A stretch of DNA of 64,000 nucleotides from Anolis sagrei (lineage: Eukaryota > Chordata > Lepidosauria > Squamata > Anolidae): contig NC_090021.1 in assembly GCF_037176765.1 (NCBI RefSeq), positions 56,566,953 to 56,630,952 of the forward strand. The letters are read 5' to 3'. The position numbers and the translations under genes are program-made. The notes under the pieces were generated by a model. The model was not told where the DNA came from and searched no databases. It saw only the letters and a list, made by a program, of their open reading frames with translations. Each line of letters opens with the position of its first letter. Within the stretch, counting starts at the first letter, position 1. Below are positions 34,228 to 47,129 of the stretch, piece after piece.

Positions 34228-34768
34228 TAAAATTTATTTATTTATTTATCTACGTCATTTCTATCCTGTCCATATCAGCCTGAAGGTGACTCAGGGTGGC
34301 ATACAAGTCGGCAACAATTAAATGCCATATATAAAAATACATACATCGATAAAAGCAGCAGACATCATCATACATTTAAAATCATAAAAAGCAATAAATA
34401 ATAAAAATGTAAAAATGATGTCTTCTTGTTCAAATCCTCAACCATTCCATCGTCTTAGCCATTCTAAGTTCATTTCCGATTTCAGTTTCTCTGATCAAGC
34501 TGTGGTTCTGAAGACTTGCTCGAAGAACCAAGTTTTCACTCTTTTTTGAAAAGTCAGGAGGAAGGGGGCTGATCTAATATCCCTAGGCAGGGAGTTCCAC
34601 AGCCAAGGGGCTACCACCGAGAAGGCTCGTACCCCCTAAACGTGCTTGTGAAGCAGGCGGGATCGAGAGCAGAGCCTCCTCAGATGATCTCAAGTTCCTA
34701 TAAGGTTCATAAGGAGAGATGCATTCGGATAAATAAGCTGGTCCAGAACCATTTAGGGCTCAAAGAAG
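34228..34768 (-). mobile_element. L2-type LINE 3' end
   Basis: On plus: aaaatttatttatttattta, gtccatatcagcctgaaggt, then tctgatcaagctgtggttct, ccaagttttcactctttttt, gggagttccacagccaaggg and ccaccgagaaggctcgtacc. On minus these are the end of ORF2 and the 3' UTR of the L2-like family, also present in plus orientation at 8.8 kb. Confidence 0.8.
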
Positions 34769-34974
34769 TGAGCCAAAGAAGTGATATGTTGTTTCATATG
34801 AACTTGAAATAGTAAATTTTAGGGCTGTGCAAAAAGTCATTTGTGCCTTGTATGGAGGACCTTGCATGATTGGGGGCGGAACATTCTGTCATAGTTTTTT
34901 ACCAAGTTGTTGGAAACAGGCTAGTCATCATTTACTGGAATAGAAGGGTCAGTGGTCTGACTCAGTTGAAGGTA

Positions 34975-35150
34975 CCGTATATTCCGGCATATAAGACGAC
35001 TAGGCGTATAAGACGACCCCCAACTTTTCCAGTTAAAATATAGTTAAGACGACTCCCAGGCATAAGACTACACCCGCATATAAGACGACCCCTGACTTTT
35101 GAGAAGATTTTCTTGGGTTAAAAAGTAGTCTTATACGCCAGAATATACTG
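34975..35150. mobile_element. 176-bp MITE with ATAAGACGAC repeats, TA duplication
   Basis: Ends CCGTATATTCCGGCATATAA and, inverted, CAGTATATTCTGGCGTATAA, flanked by TA (34,973-34,974 and 35,151-35,152). The decamer ataagacgac or a close form occurs five times inside. The TA duplication suggests Tc1/mariner mobilisation. Confidence 0.8.
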
Positions 35151-35152
35151 TA

Positions 35153-36390
35153 GCTTCTTTTGCTCATATCCTTTCATCTTAAAATACTTCAGCTATATTC
35201 AGAATCTGCTGTGTTATATCCAGAAAAATTTCATTCTGTGAAAAAAATTCCATGGCCACAGAAAAATGTACCTACATTCAAAGAAACTCTCAGAAGCAAT
35301 TCCTTTTTATCTTCAAACTATGTCTGGTGCCATATGACTAAGAGAAGTCAAACCGTCCTCACCTGTGTTTCATAACTGTTGGCAGAATTTTGCAGGTGCT
35401 CTTGAACTCTTCATAAACTTTAGCTGCAATACTGTACATCCATACATGAGCTAGGTTCCCTTTTGCCCCAACAGACTTAACTTCTGAGTAGACTTAGGAT
35501 CATACAGCAAGTCAGCTATACTCAAGGTCCATTTTTCTAACAGTTGTTAATACAGACTTCCCTTTTAACCAAAACCTACTCCTGATAGATTAGCTGTAAT
35601 TATGGCCTATGGTACAGTCACTGAATTCTTCATTTGTACAGGGGTTTGCATTGCACCAAAGGAAGATTAGGGTCAGCTCTCTGTTGCTTAAATAATTTGC
35701 CTGGTACGGCACTTTGCTTAGAAGGCTGGGGGGTGGGGGATGGGGGATCACATTGCAATGCAAGGGCAAAGCAGTGATCTATGCATTCACTTTTGTTTCT
35801 CAAGACTGGGGTGGAGAACGTAACATGCAAGCTTAATTGATTGTAATTTTACCCTTCTAGCTCTTGCTTGGAACCAGTAAAAATGGACTCTCTCAAAATT
35901 ATATGCATGTTTTGGACAAGACCATTGAATGATTCCATAGATTTTCACCAATATGAAATGTCCTCATACCATTCTTTTCCTATTTTCTTCTAACTGCAAG
36001 TCAAATAAGCCAGGAATTGTTTCCTGTTAAAGATGCTTTTCCATTAGATCCAAACACAGAAAAATACGAATGCTATGCATGGGGAAAGCCAGGATCATAA
36101 ACCATGGTTTTAACACACACACACCACTTTAATGAGTAGATTGTTGTGTTGAGAATGGAGAGTAGAAGAAGCAACATACATTGATACAAGGGGAATTTAT
36201 GATGCAACTCAGTAATCCAAAGCGTAAAACACTAAATAGGTTGGTATGGCCCCATGTTCACATAAATCTGCATCTCTACCAGAATTTAGGAGAGAAGTAT
36301 TCATTTATTTCAGGTGATATCATGATCACGGTAGGAAACTGTACCAAAAAATAAGCAGAGCTAGAAGACACTTGATAAAATATCGAGAGG
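35153..36390. other. Intron stretch, nothing recognised
   Basis: A G-rich patch at 35,728-35,748 is the only feature of note. Confidence 0.4.
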
Positions 36391-36394
36391 TTAA

Positions 36395-36762
36395 GGACCT
36401 CTTCACACTGGACATTTTTGCCCCATTTTGCCGCTTTTATTTGCGGCAAGGACTATGCCTGCCATGCGCCATTTCACAACACACAGCAGACCCCACCTTC
36501 ATTCCTTCCAAAGTGGAGGGGAAGCGCCACAAGGTGCTTTCTTCACCATTACGGGGAGGATATTGAGCCACCTGCATTTTCCTCCCCTTTTTGCCATATG
36601 ATGGCAGAAAGGGCAGTGGGGCAATGTGCGTTGCTGCTCTTTCTGCCATCTGATAGGGACGGTGCCAACACACCCTGTCCCATCCCCATCAGATGGGACC
36701 CTGTTGTGCCTTGTCTTTCATGGTGCAACAGCACGGACCAATAGGGCCGTATGAAGAGGTCC
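36395..36762. mobile_element. GC-rich non-autonomous DNA transposon
   Basis: Ends ggacctcttcacactggac and, inverted, ggacctcttcatacggccc. The interior is rich in GGCAG/CTGCC words that pair with each other (tatgatggcagaaagggcag against gctctttctgccatctgat). Clearly more GC-rich than the surrounding intron. Confidence 0.65.
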
Positions 36763-36764
36763 AT

Positions 36765-38510
36765 AGTCCAATATCACCTCGAGGACCACTTCATGATTAG
36801 TTGGGGTGCTGCGCTCTACTCACCTAGATGTTCAAGTTTTACATTACTTTGAATTCTCACCATGAAATGAAGAAACCAGAGATATGGGAAAATAAACTGC
36901 ATTTATTGACCTAGTTGAACTTAACATCCTGAGCAGCTAAATATGTTGGGGGAGCAATGTAATTTGGGTCATGACAGAGGGCCAGATATCACCTCATAAC
37001 CACCTCCTCACCTATGTTGGGTGAAACATCTGACCCTGGGGGAACTCCATGGTGATGGAATCATATGCTGGCTCTGGCTGGCCATTACTGGAAGGCCATA
37101 CTAGGGGTACCTCCTCCAAAGCCCAAGATCTCTACAGAAGAGAATGAAACCTCCATAAGGCAAGCAGAAAGGAGATTGAAGAATGCTGTAACATGTTCTT
37201 ACAGTTTCTCTTTTGTTAATTTGTTCCAGCCATTGGCTATAGATATTAACACACGAATGACCTTCATATCATTTTAAGTCAGAACTTGGTGGTTGGCCTC
37301 ACCTAAATTGGTCAAATTTATTGTGTATTTTGCTATTTTACCAGATGTGTTAATGAGGCTGGAAAAACTGCTTTTGCTTTAATCCTCTCCATAGTGAGTG
37401 ATCTTATATTTTGATCCCTGGGGAAACAGCATTGATTCAGGCAGCCACCCAGCAATTGACAAATGCAGCCAACCATCAAATGCAGTGTTGGAAGTCTAGT
37501 CTCGTTTGACTGTCTGAGGGATCTAATGTGCAACTGCTGTCCTTGACAGACACAATTCATCTGGCCACTTGGGTTTTGGTCAGCTTGTATGAGTTGTTGA
37601 GCAGAGAGCTGTCTGATTCTTGAGATGCTTTCCAGCATCTTTCAGAAGTCTTCTGAGTTCAATCCCACACATTTGCCAAATAAAAGTCCATGTGTGTCAG
37701 GGAAAATCAGATTGTCTGATCAGTCCACTCTTTGTTTGAAAAGGTGAAGTCATTTTCTCTCTCTAACTTCAAGAAGTATTTGTAAAACATATTAGATCAT
37801 TATAATCCCTAAAAATATCTGGGACTTGATCTTAGCAAATATAAGAAAACTACTTCATTCTGTTCCCTCTTAATAAGCAAATCTTTCTGACATGTGAGAG
37901 CTCCTTTATTTAATAAAGTTTGAGCTGGGCAAACCAGTTCTCTTGTAGCAAAACAATTTGGTTGCTCTTAAGAGCTCCAGCCAACAGACTGTCTGGTGGC
38001 TGAGTTAATGTAATTTCTTTTCCTAATATTTAATCAGGAATGTAACCCTTCCTCTGCCCCACTCCCTCTTAAATAAGAATCCACCTCCTTCAGCTTGGAG
38101 AACAGTTTTAAACAAACAGAAGAAGGATGGGGGCACAAAGGAGTGAAATGCTATTTTATTGAATACAGATAAAGTAACATGTTACTTTGGGACAGATATG
38201 TAAGTTTGCATTGTGAGTTAATTATAACATCAAGAGAGTTTAGCATCTTACAAATAACCATTTAGTGATACCAGATATCGCCCCACTAAATAGAGTATGC
38301 AAATGTCTGGTGAACACTCATAACTGTGAGGAAGAAGCTAGTAATATAGGAGAAAGATGGGAAATGGTATTGATATGTATTCTCACACAGACTGCTCTTT
38401 TCCATCTTGCATATTTTCATATATACAAAAAGACATGTTTAGATACACTTATAACATATTCAAACACTTATATTTGTAAGTAGACTCTCAACCATCTTAA
38501 CTCATGTGCA
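36765..38510. other. Intron stretch
   Basis: No mobile element recognised. It contains the possible conserved block at 37.85-38.15 kb. Confidence 0.4.
37850..38150 (+). promoter_or_regulatory. Possible conserved non-coding element in intron 1
   Basis: A repeat-free block with homeobox-like and TTAAT-rich words (gagttaatgtaatttctttt, tttaataaagtttgagctgg) among mixed-composition sequence. Suggested only by texture; no alignment is available. Confidence 0.2.
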
Positions 38511-38831
38511 ATGGGCCTTCAATATCTGTTTTACTCCAGCCCCAACACCATAGATACCAAAAGCCATGTATGCACAAGTCCCGTTTTAAACAATGGTGTA
38601 GTAGAATGCACTCATTATATAAAATGGAGAACAACTTAAACAAGTGCCGGAGAGAGCCTCAGGATCTGTGAAATGGCAGGAGAATACAGCAAGGTAAGCC
38701 TACACTTTGACTTCATGGTTGGTGCACAGCAAAATCTAAAGTTGCTTTTTGGATTTTAAAAATATTTTTGTTCTGTAATTCATTGAATCCATGGATGCAG
38801 AACTTGTGGATATGGAAGGCCAGCTGTCCCT
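38511..38831. mobile_element. Tigger-like DNA element
   Basis: The right end tggatatggaaggccagctg, with tccatggatgcagaacttgt before it, is the typical Tigger terminus. The left end gggccttcaatatctg is its inverted, more decayed partner. Confidence 0.65.
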
Positions 38832-39302
38832 ACATTCACAGACAGATATAACTACATGCACTACTGAGTTAAAGTTACAAAGACATGCATTGAAACACAT
38901 ATGGGAAAATTACCCATGATGGTCTATGAGTATGCTTAATCAGACATATATGTGCTTTCTCTCACAACTCACTTAAGTGCACCTTCCATTTTTTAAATAT
39001 GCAAGTCATACCTATTTTGTAGAGCCGTCATGCATCCTTCACATTCATGCATGTGCACCACCTGTACCTATCCCATGGACACCCACTCATAACACTCATT
39101 GAGTGTAGGTGGATAAGGCAGAAGAACAAAGGATGTCTTTTTCACAACAACCTTGTTTCAACCTGATCTCTCTATCTCCTTTCTGCTCAATTGACCTCTT
39201 CTTTTCTTGGTAGCTCCTGAAAAAATATGAAAAATAACTACACAGGTAGGCAGTCTAATGTTCAAAGCTGGTATATAGGTGCTAATTTCACATACTTCGG
39301 GG

Positions 39303-39440
39303 CAGTGGTGTCCAACCTTTGATCCTCCAAATGTTGGAGGGCTCCAGCTCCCAGGAACTCTGGCCAACTTGTTCAATGGTAAAGAATTCTGGGACCTGAA
39401 GCCCAAAATATCTGGATAGCAAAAAGGTAGGACACCACTG
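39303..39440. mobile_element. 138-bp fold-back hAT element
   Basis: Ends CAGTGGTGTCCAACCTTTG and, inverted, CAGTGGTGTCCTACCTTTTT. Flanks CTTCGGGG (39,295-39,302) and CTTTAGGG (39,441-39,448) differ at two positions. Confidence 0.75.
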
Positions 39441-40533
39441 CTTTAGGGGAATGCAATATGTGTTCCATAGTTTCGGTCAAAACAAATGTCTTTCTGCCGT
39501 GTGGAGTTTCTTTCAACATTGGTTTCTTCTTAGCTGTTTAAAATGCTTGTGGCAGAGCTGAGGATCCATCACCACCTTCAAATCAGGTTGGGCTGCACAT
39601 CAGATGAAAGGAAAAGTATGTGATGGCAGAGCAGAAGAGTGTTAAAAGGTAGATTTGAGTTTCATCTGACTTTAAGGAAGGGTCTTGTGAAGACATTTAT
39701 TTTCCAAAGAAGACTTCCTCAAGTTGACTGTCCTGAGCGGGAATGGTATGTTTCACATTTGGAGGAAACCAATTAAGCAAAAGGTTGTCCTGAAACTACA
39801 GAATCTAACATAATAAACAAGTCAGTAATAGTCAATAATTACTTGATTTTCCTTTCTTAGATTTTTATTTCCTATTTCCTTATGAAAAACTGGATAAAAT
39901 GTTCATTATGATATAAATTTTTATTTCTGCTCACTTGGCCAGTTTTCCCAAATAAGTGCCAATAAAAACTTTATGGTACCCTGTATCACTAGATTGTTTA
40001 TCTTGTGTATTTTGTTTTTTGTCCTTGGTTTGCATCTCTTTTCTTGGTAGAATGCATAGTTTCCATGGAAACTAATGAAGGCCCTTTGCAATGTAGGGAT
40101 CCATGGTAAATGGGGAGCTGCTGCATAATGCTCTGAATCAGAGAAATACAAGTACAATCAAAAGAGTGCCACAAAATGCATTGAATGGTCTCCTTGAAAT
40201 CCAAGTATTTTTCCTTTTTTCATGGCATTTTTTCCCAAGGACATGTTGCAGCTGGAATTCTGGGATGTCATATAGAGGTTTTGGCATTACCACCACAAAT
40301 ATTTCACCTGTTAATAATCTCCCTCTCTTTCCTGCTTTTTAATGTATGAAACTGAACAGATGGCTTCAGAGGTCAGTGAGCTCCTTCTTTGCATGTGTTT
40401 AAATGGATGTTGGATGGATTTATCTTCTGAGTGTTTTTATTGTGTATTTGTGCAATGGCAAAGATTTGGACTAATGGCCTTTGTGGTCTCTTCCATTTCG
40501 GTTCTATAAATCGAGAAAACTGTGGTCTTCTAT
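39441..40533. other. Intron stretch, nothing recognised
   Basis: No repeat or exon seen. A weak CR1-tail-like phrase (ggcctttgtggtctcttcca) occurs near 40,477 and may be a small CR1 remnant. Confidence 0.4.
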
Positions 40534-40541
40534 CTCTAGAA

Positions 40542-40712
40542 CACAGGTGTCAAACTAATTTTCATCAAGGGCCACATCAACCTTATGGTTGCCTTCAAAG
40601 GGTTGTTTGTAACACTGTATAAATGTAACTATGTTGCCCTGGCATTGGAAGCCTCACATAAAATAGGTGGCAGGCTGGATTTGGCCTGCAGGTCTTGTGG
40701 TTGGCATGTGTG
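40542..40712. mobile_element. hAT (Charlie-like) short element, 171 bp
   Basis: Left end CACAGGTGTCAAACTAATTT with atcaagggccacatcaacc; right end ctggatttggcctgcaggtc ttgtggttggcatgtgtg. Perfect duplication CTCTAGAA at 40,534-40,541 and 40,713-40,720. Confidence 0.85.
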
Positions 40713-41164
40713 CTCTAGAATATACATGCACACAAGCAAAAAAGAGACCTTAGATGTTAGAGCCAGGCAGTGTGAGGAGGTTCCAACATAAGGGCAGCTT
40801 GGATCTCTAGATTGGTAATAAAATATTGAAAATAATAAGCTTTCATGGCAAGCAGGCAGTGGAGAGCAAAATCTCAACAGTAATGTGATCTCTAGCTTAG
40901 ACAATGATGGTCGAAAGAGTAGCTGCAAGCATTCCACTTGAGGGAATGGACCAAAGCCATAAGCCCCACCATCAGAAGGTGCTGGTGCAAATTCCAGCAA
41001 CGTAAGCACATACAGGTTGAATAATCTAATGCTCCTTCATCTTTGGGTCCAGCCAAAGCGTATTGGACAAGGGAGGAAATTTGCTCCAGGAGGAAGCTAA
41101 TGGGTGATAACTTCAGAAATACATGATTAGAAGCAGAACTCGGATACTATAAGTGAAACCTATG

Positions 41165-41377
41165 GGGCATCAGCATTGTAGAATGAGTGCAGTTTGACAT
41201 CGCTTTGACTGTCATGGCTCAGTGCTATGGAATCATGGGATTTGTAGCCTGGTACAACACTCTTTGTCAGAAAAAGCTAAAGACTTTTCTAAAACTACAA
41301 CTCCTATAGCATTGAGCCATGGCAATTAAAGTGGAGACAAAAATCATTCATTCTATGGTATAGATTCAGCCTTAGTC
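41165..41377. mobile_element. Fold-back MITE
   Basis: Left words agcattgtagaatgagtgca and gctttgactgtcatggctca are answered on the right by gagccatggcaattaaagtg and tctatggtatagattcagcc. The parent family of the half copies at 17.7 and 33.5 kb. Confidence 0.7.
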
Positions 41378-44300
41378 ACCTCTCACAGGGAAGGTTTCAC
41401 CAGCATTTTACATTTTACCCATAATAAGCTGAAATTTATATTTAAGAATGTCACACTACAAAAATGGGATCTGATAGCAGATTTCTTAATGTTAATATTT
41501 TAAATTCAGTTTCCAGTTTGCTCTCAAGACTCATTTCAGCAACTTCAGTTGGTAGAACTTCTGTTTAACATTATTCCTTTCAAGGCAATTTAGCATCTTT
41601 CTGAGAATGTGTAATGTGATGACATTAGGGGAATAATATACTGCCTGGGATGACATGACCTATTAACTTGGTGCCTTCTACATTACAAGCAAAGCCACCA
41701 CAAACAGCCATTTTGAAACCAATAATTTCCCTTTGAGTTTTTCTTTTTAGTTTTCTTGGAATCAGCCATTACTCATCACATGGCTGTAGAGGACTCCTGC
41801 AACTTAGCCTCTTTTAGTCTTCTTTGGGAGAGAAGAAGTGGAATATAAATACTAATACTAATCCTGGTTCAATTTCAGGAAGCCCTTTAGTTAACAAGTG
41901 CATTTCCCTCCATTCCAAATTTTCTGTATCAAGATATATCTGGGCATTCTTTGTATTCATAAGAGTAAACTGGAAAACATATCCATCAAATTCATATTCT
42001 AGTGCTGGATTAGGCTAGCGCTTATCTCAAATTCAGAATTATTACAAGAATTTTTCATCTACACCTGTGTAAGTAAGCCGTAAGCAGTGTTTTTTGGCCA
42101 TACTTCACCCCTCACCACACCTATAGAGCCAGCAGCCAGATTGGGCAAAGAAGGTTCACTTGCCTTCCCATCAGGACACACAAAGGCTGAATTTTGATGT
42201 GGTCTTACTTCTGATTGTTACAGTTCTTTTCACTAGTGGAATGGTGATGAAACCATCTTCCTCACACCATGGTAGAAAGACAAATGAACCTCTTAGACTC
42301 AGTCTAGCCAATGGCTCATACGGTGTACTGGGGAAGCAGTTATGGATATTAAACTGCAGTACAAGATGCCCTACTCTACCAGGTGAGGTGGTTGCAGTGC
42401 AGGCACGAGTGGTCTGCCTGCCATCTTTTTCCCTGCCCCAATTCTCCCCATTCCCAGCAGTGCATCTGACTGGAATGTGGGAACACTATGCAATTAGCTC
42501 TTTCCACCGTGATGTGAGCTGATTGCCTGAAAGGGTTTGGACCAGAGGGAAAACATTTTCCTTCTGGTCTGCCAGCCCTGTATATTAGTTGGCTGCCTAG
42601 GCTCCCTCAGTCAGTTGCATTTGAGGACTCTCCACTTGCTGGTTCCTTTAATTTTTGTTGGTTTTATTCATGTTCTTTGTTTATTTCTGTCATAACCTGG
42701 AGTGGTTGGTATGGGTCCTGTATCCCTTTCCACTGTGGATCCTCTGTGTATGGTGTCAGAACTGTTCATTCCTGCTTGTGCTGAGGGAAGTAGCTGCACA
42801 GGTGGGCACAGATCGGTTGCTGGATGGGCACCTCCGCAGTGCTCTTGATGATGCCATTAGCAGTTTGGTAAGGGTTTTAAATCAGACAGTGGGTCATTAC
42901 CTGTCCGAGTGGAGTTCATGCCACTGGCTGAGCACATAGGCTAGCTGATTTGGAATCCAGGACCCCTGTTGTGAGCTGTAACCAATAAAACAGGTCATGG
43001 CCATTGTTAATCCAATGTGATCTTGTGCCGTGTGATTCTTGTGAGCAGGGACAATCACCTTGCACATGCCAATTTCAGTCAAAATATTTTTTGTTTTGAC
43101 ATCTGGAAATACCCATATCCTTTAACTTCTTGTGAGAATGCTTTCCTTATATACTATGTGTGCAGGTGTGTATTGCTATGTTGTAGATTCCCATGTTATG
43201 TCGCAGATAAAGGGGAGGGGGGTTGTGCGAGAGTGCTTCTAGGTCAAATGATACTCTACAGAACAGAGCTCTGGTACTTTTCAGCACATTACCCAATACT
43301 TGAGGGAGACATTGTAAACGATGAGGCAACATTCTTCCACAGCCATTTAATTACTAGGAGGAGCCCCAATTGCATTATGACAGCAAGTGAAACTTTTAAA
43401 GCAAGGGACATTTTAGGATTGTAATGCTCTTTGGAGCCAGAGAGTCATTTTGTAAAAGAAAGGACCGCTGTTAATCTTCAAATCACAATCTTTAAAAGGT
43501 TATTGTGTTGGCTGAACATTGTGTGTAAAGTGACTGTTTCAAGGCCTGACACTTCAGAGTAAAAGTATTGGAAGAGCTGACCTGCAGTCTCTGCTGCCAA
43601 AGCCTGGCCTTGAAAGAAAGCCTGAGGTAATACAGAAGTGTGCCAGACGTTGCTTATCTAGTAACTGTATTGCTGCTGCAGCCAAAGCTGCAATTGCTGT
43701 CTGCCAGACCTTGCCCTGCCCTTCAGATATTAAGGTTTCAGAAAAGTATCCAGAGTGGCTTATTAGATAGAGAACTCTGCCTTAGGCTGAGCTAGGGTAG
43801 GATGCATCCTGACTGAGAGATGACTGGAAGAAAGGGCTACTTCTGGAATGGCTATAATGTGGGAAAGGGCAATATCTAGGGCTGCCAGTTTGAAAACCAG
43901 AGATAGATTTTTTTAACTTTTAACGTCTGCATAGAAGAAGGAATTTCAGAAAGTGTAGCTTATCACATAACCAGGTATTAATAAACACAAGCTGAAATTC
44001 AGTGTTCTACAGAAGATAGGACTTTATCCATTTTTCATTCCGGAAAACCTAGTAGAATTGTCCAGAACACTTCTCATTGTATAAGATAGGAATGTGAGCC
44101 CATAAATGTCTAAAATTATATAGAAAAGTCCTTCTGACTGTTCCATCATCTTCTAAGCTCATTTAGTAGAACCCAATCATTGGACCTTCCTCCCTAGTGA
44201 GGGCAAAGCAACTCCCTCTGTTCTCTCTTTTTGATGACACAACTGAAAACATCCTCACATCACCAACCTGTTAGAAATTGAAGTGGGGTGAGCTTTCAAT

Positions 44301-45018
44301 GCTATACGATGCAGTTTTATCATTTGTATAATCTTCTAATGATTTTTATTAATTTTAATGTTTGATATTTTATCTTTATAAATTGTTCTGTACTGGGGTA
44401 ACAAGTAAAATAGAGGAAGAAAAAAGTAAGAGAAAAGAGAAAAAAAATCTTAGTTAAGGGCTTGGTAACGTTAGGCAAGGATTGGGATATGGGAAGCTGG
44501 GAGGGGGATTTAGAGAATTCAGCTTCTAATCTTCTCCACTTTGGTTGTCTTTGTTGTTCCCTTTCTTGTTACCCCAGTCCTATTTCTCTTTCTTATCACC
44601 TATAGTGTAGGGCTCTCCCAGCCCATTAATCTTTCCATACCCAGACACCCCAGTTACCCTTTTTTCTCTTTCTTTTAAACACATACTTGTAAATAATATC
44701 TTTCTGCATAAAAAATATTTGAAAAAAAATCTGTACTGTTTTTGAAACGATGTTTGCCATCTTAAGCTCCATTTAAGTAGGCTTCAATTTGTGGTGATTC
44801 TGTATGAGTTTGAGCCCTTCAAGTCACCATCAACAGCTCTGGTTGATCTTCCCTTCTTAAATCCATGGGTTCCTCTATTCCCTCCATCTGTAATGCATTC
44901 TTATTTTTCCTTACTGTCTTCTACCTAAACAAGCCTTCTTGTGTTTCCAAGTGAGTCAGATCTTCTCATGATATAGTTGAAGTAGGATTGGTTCAGTTTA
45001 GTTCTTTTGGCTTCAAGC
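41378..45018. other. Intron stretch with one unassigned block
   Basis: 42,110-43,080 is more GC-rich than its surroundings and may be an old repeat of unknown kind (see findings). The rest shows no recognised element. The open frame 43,017-43,424 has no known domain. Confidence 0.35.
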
Positions 45019-45235
45019 AAGATTTAGGCTTGATTTGATCATCTTGTTGTGTACCTCCAAGTCTGTTCAAACTTATAGCAATCTTATCATAGATTTTTCT
45101 TGGCAAGATTTGCTTAGAGCAAGTTTGCCCTTGATTTTCCCTGAGGCCATCAGTTTGAGGCATGCTGAGTTTCCATGGCTGAGGGGGAATTTATACCCTG
45201 GTCTCCAGAGTCATAGTCCAGCACACAAACTTTTT
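45019..45235 (-). mobile_element. Old MIR-like tRNA SINE, minus strand
   Basis: Plus words tttcttggcaagatttgctt, gagtttccatggctgagggg and ccctggtctccagagtcata, the last being the complement of the B-box side of the family. Confidence 0.7.
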
Positions 45236-46405
45236 TGACTCTCCGATTTGTTTCAGGATCCTCTTTGTCTATTCAGCAGTGCATGGTACGTGTTGTTATT
45301 AAAGATGACTGCCCTGTTTTGCATTCCTCTTTCAGATCTCTTGCAATAAACTGACAATGAAACAAAAAACCAAGAAGTTTCAAAATCAGAATTTTAACTT
45401 TGAGACTACTGCTTAAGAAAAAATAGGACCTGATAGCAGACCTAATTGTATTGGGATTATTGCAGAGATGGGAAGAAAGCTTGTTTTAGTTTATTTTGGA
45501 ATTGTTGCCTTTTGTTGTTCTTATGGTTGATTACAAATAACCACAAGCACTCATTGAATGAAGAGATGATTCGGAAATGCAATCAAGTAATAAACTAGTC
45601 CCCTCCCCAGATAATTCATAGTAGGGTACAAGATGTTTTCTAGTTCCTCCTGCATTCTTTTGCAAAGTGATGTTTATAGAACCACACTTTTACAGTGGAA
45701 CTGGGAGAGAAGAAAGGAAGGAAACTCTGAATTAGTTATCTGGATGAATCTGCACAGAGAGCTGCAGATTTGGATTCAAATTACTGAGTTGGAAACATCA
45801 AACTACAAACTCACAGCAAGTAGTGGGTGAATTCATTTTCTTGCTTTTATATATCATATGTAGCAGGATGCACAAGAAGATCAGAAGGCAAAGCACTCGT
45901 CCACATTTATTTTCCAATAGTTTGGCTTTACAATAATGAAATGAGCTTTTATTCACATCTGACTCATTGTTTGCATGTTCTTAGAGCTGGCAACGAAGAA
46001 AGGAAAGGAATAATACTAGTTTCAGTTGCATCTCCTGAGAAAGCTGTAATTAGTTGATTGGAAAGGAATTTGGCCTGAACATCCAGTTAACATCCAATGG
46101 TTTTGGCCATGATCACCCACTGCTAAATCAAATTGAGAGCTTCAGCTCCTCTGAAGTCTAGTTAAAATCTTTTAATGAACATAATAGCTTTCCATTCTGA
46201 CTGTGATTCTGAACACACATATTTACAGGAAAATCAAATTGATTGCCATTCTTATCACAACATAGAAAATTGGGTTAATTAGCAAATATCTGTCTTCAAG
46301 AACAGGACTTAAAGAACATAGGTACCATTTAATAACTTTCGTTGCAAAATAGGATGCATAAATATTTACAGAGGTTTAGCCAGTAGCCACATGTTTCATG
46401 TAGAG

Positions 46406-46764
46406 CAGGGGTCCTCAAACTTTTTAAACAGAAGGCCAGGTCACCGTCCCTCAAACTGTTAGAGGGCCAGATTATAATTTGAAAAAAGCATGAATGAATT
46501 CCTATGCACACTGCACATATCTTATTTGTAGTGCAAAAACTCTTAAAAACAATACAACAATTAAAATGAAGAACAATTTTAACAAATATAAACTGTTAGT
46601 ATTTCAATGGGAAGTATGGGCCGCTTTTGGCTGATGAGATAGGATTATTGTTGTTGTTGTTTGCTTTCAAGTCATTTCAGACTTATGTTGACCCTGAGCA
46701 AGGGCCGGGTAAATGACCTTGGAGGGCCGTATTTGGCCCCCGGGCCTTAATTTGAGGACCCCTG
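46406..46764. mobile_element. hAT non-autonomous element, 359 bp
   Basis: Ends CAGGGGTCCTCAAACTTTTT and, inverted, CAGGGGTCCTCAAATTAAGG. Perfect duplication ATGTAGAG at 46,398-46,405 and 46,765-46,772. Inside, 46,648-46,700 resembles the 3' part of the MIR-like SINE (ttgttgttgtttgctttcaa, gtcatttcagacttatgttg). Confidence 0.92.
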
Positions 46765-47039
46765 ATGTAGAGTGATAGTGTTCACCAGCAATATTAACTT
46801 AAAATAACATTTTTTCTTGTTCATGCAGTATTCTGAACTTTCTGAAAATAAGACTGAATGGCTCAAGACGTGGGCATCAATTCTCTACTTAGGTAAGTAG
46901 CTTTTTAATGGATAAAAAGTTAAGGGGAAAAGATTAGACAAAAGAGGGGATTGGATAAAGGTTGGAATAGGGTCCTCATCTGGAAAGATTCAGATCTTAG
47001 CTTAAGTTTCAGATCTTTCCAGTTGTTTTATTAATATGG

Positions 47040-47122
47040 AGCAAGCTGGTAGCTCCGGCGCTGGCTGGTTCATGAGGTCATGAAGAGTCAGAAGCGACTG
47101 AACAAATAAACAACAACAACAA
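47040..47122 (+). mobile_element. BovB 3' terminal fragment
   Basis: ctggctggttcatgaggtca, tgaagagtcagaagcgactg and aacaaataaacaacaacaac: the extreme 3' end of BovB in plus orientation. The flanks agaggggattggataaaggttggaat-like (46,945) and gggatttgataaaggttgga (47,142) look alike and may be a degenerate target duplication. Confidence 0.8.
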
Positions 47123-47129
47123 AACTGGA

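Noticed and set aside
43017-43424. 135-codon plus-strand frame
   Set aside because: No domain, signal or splice context recognised; within range for chance.
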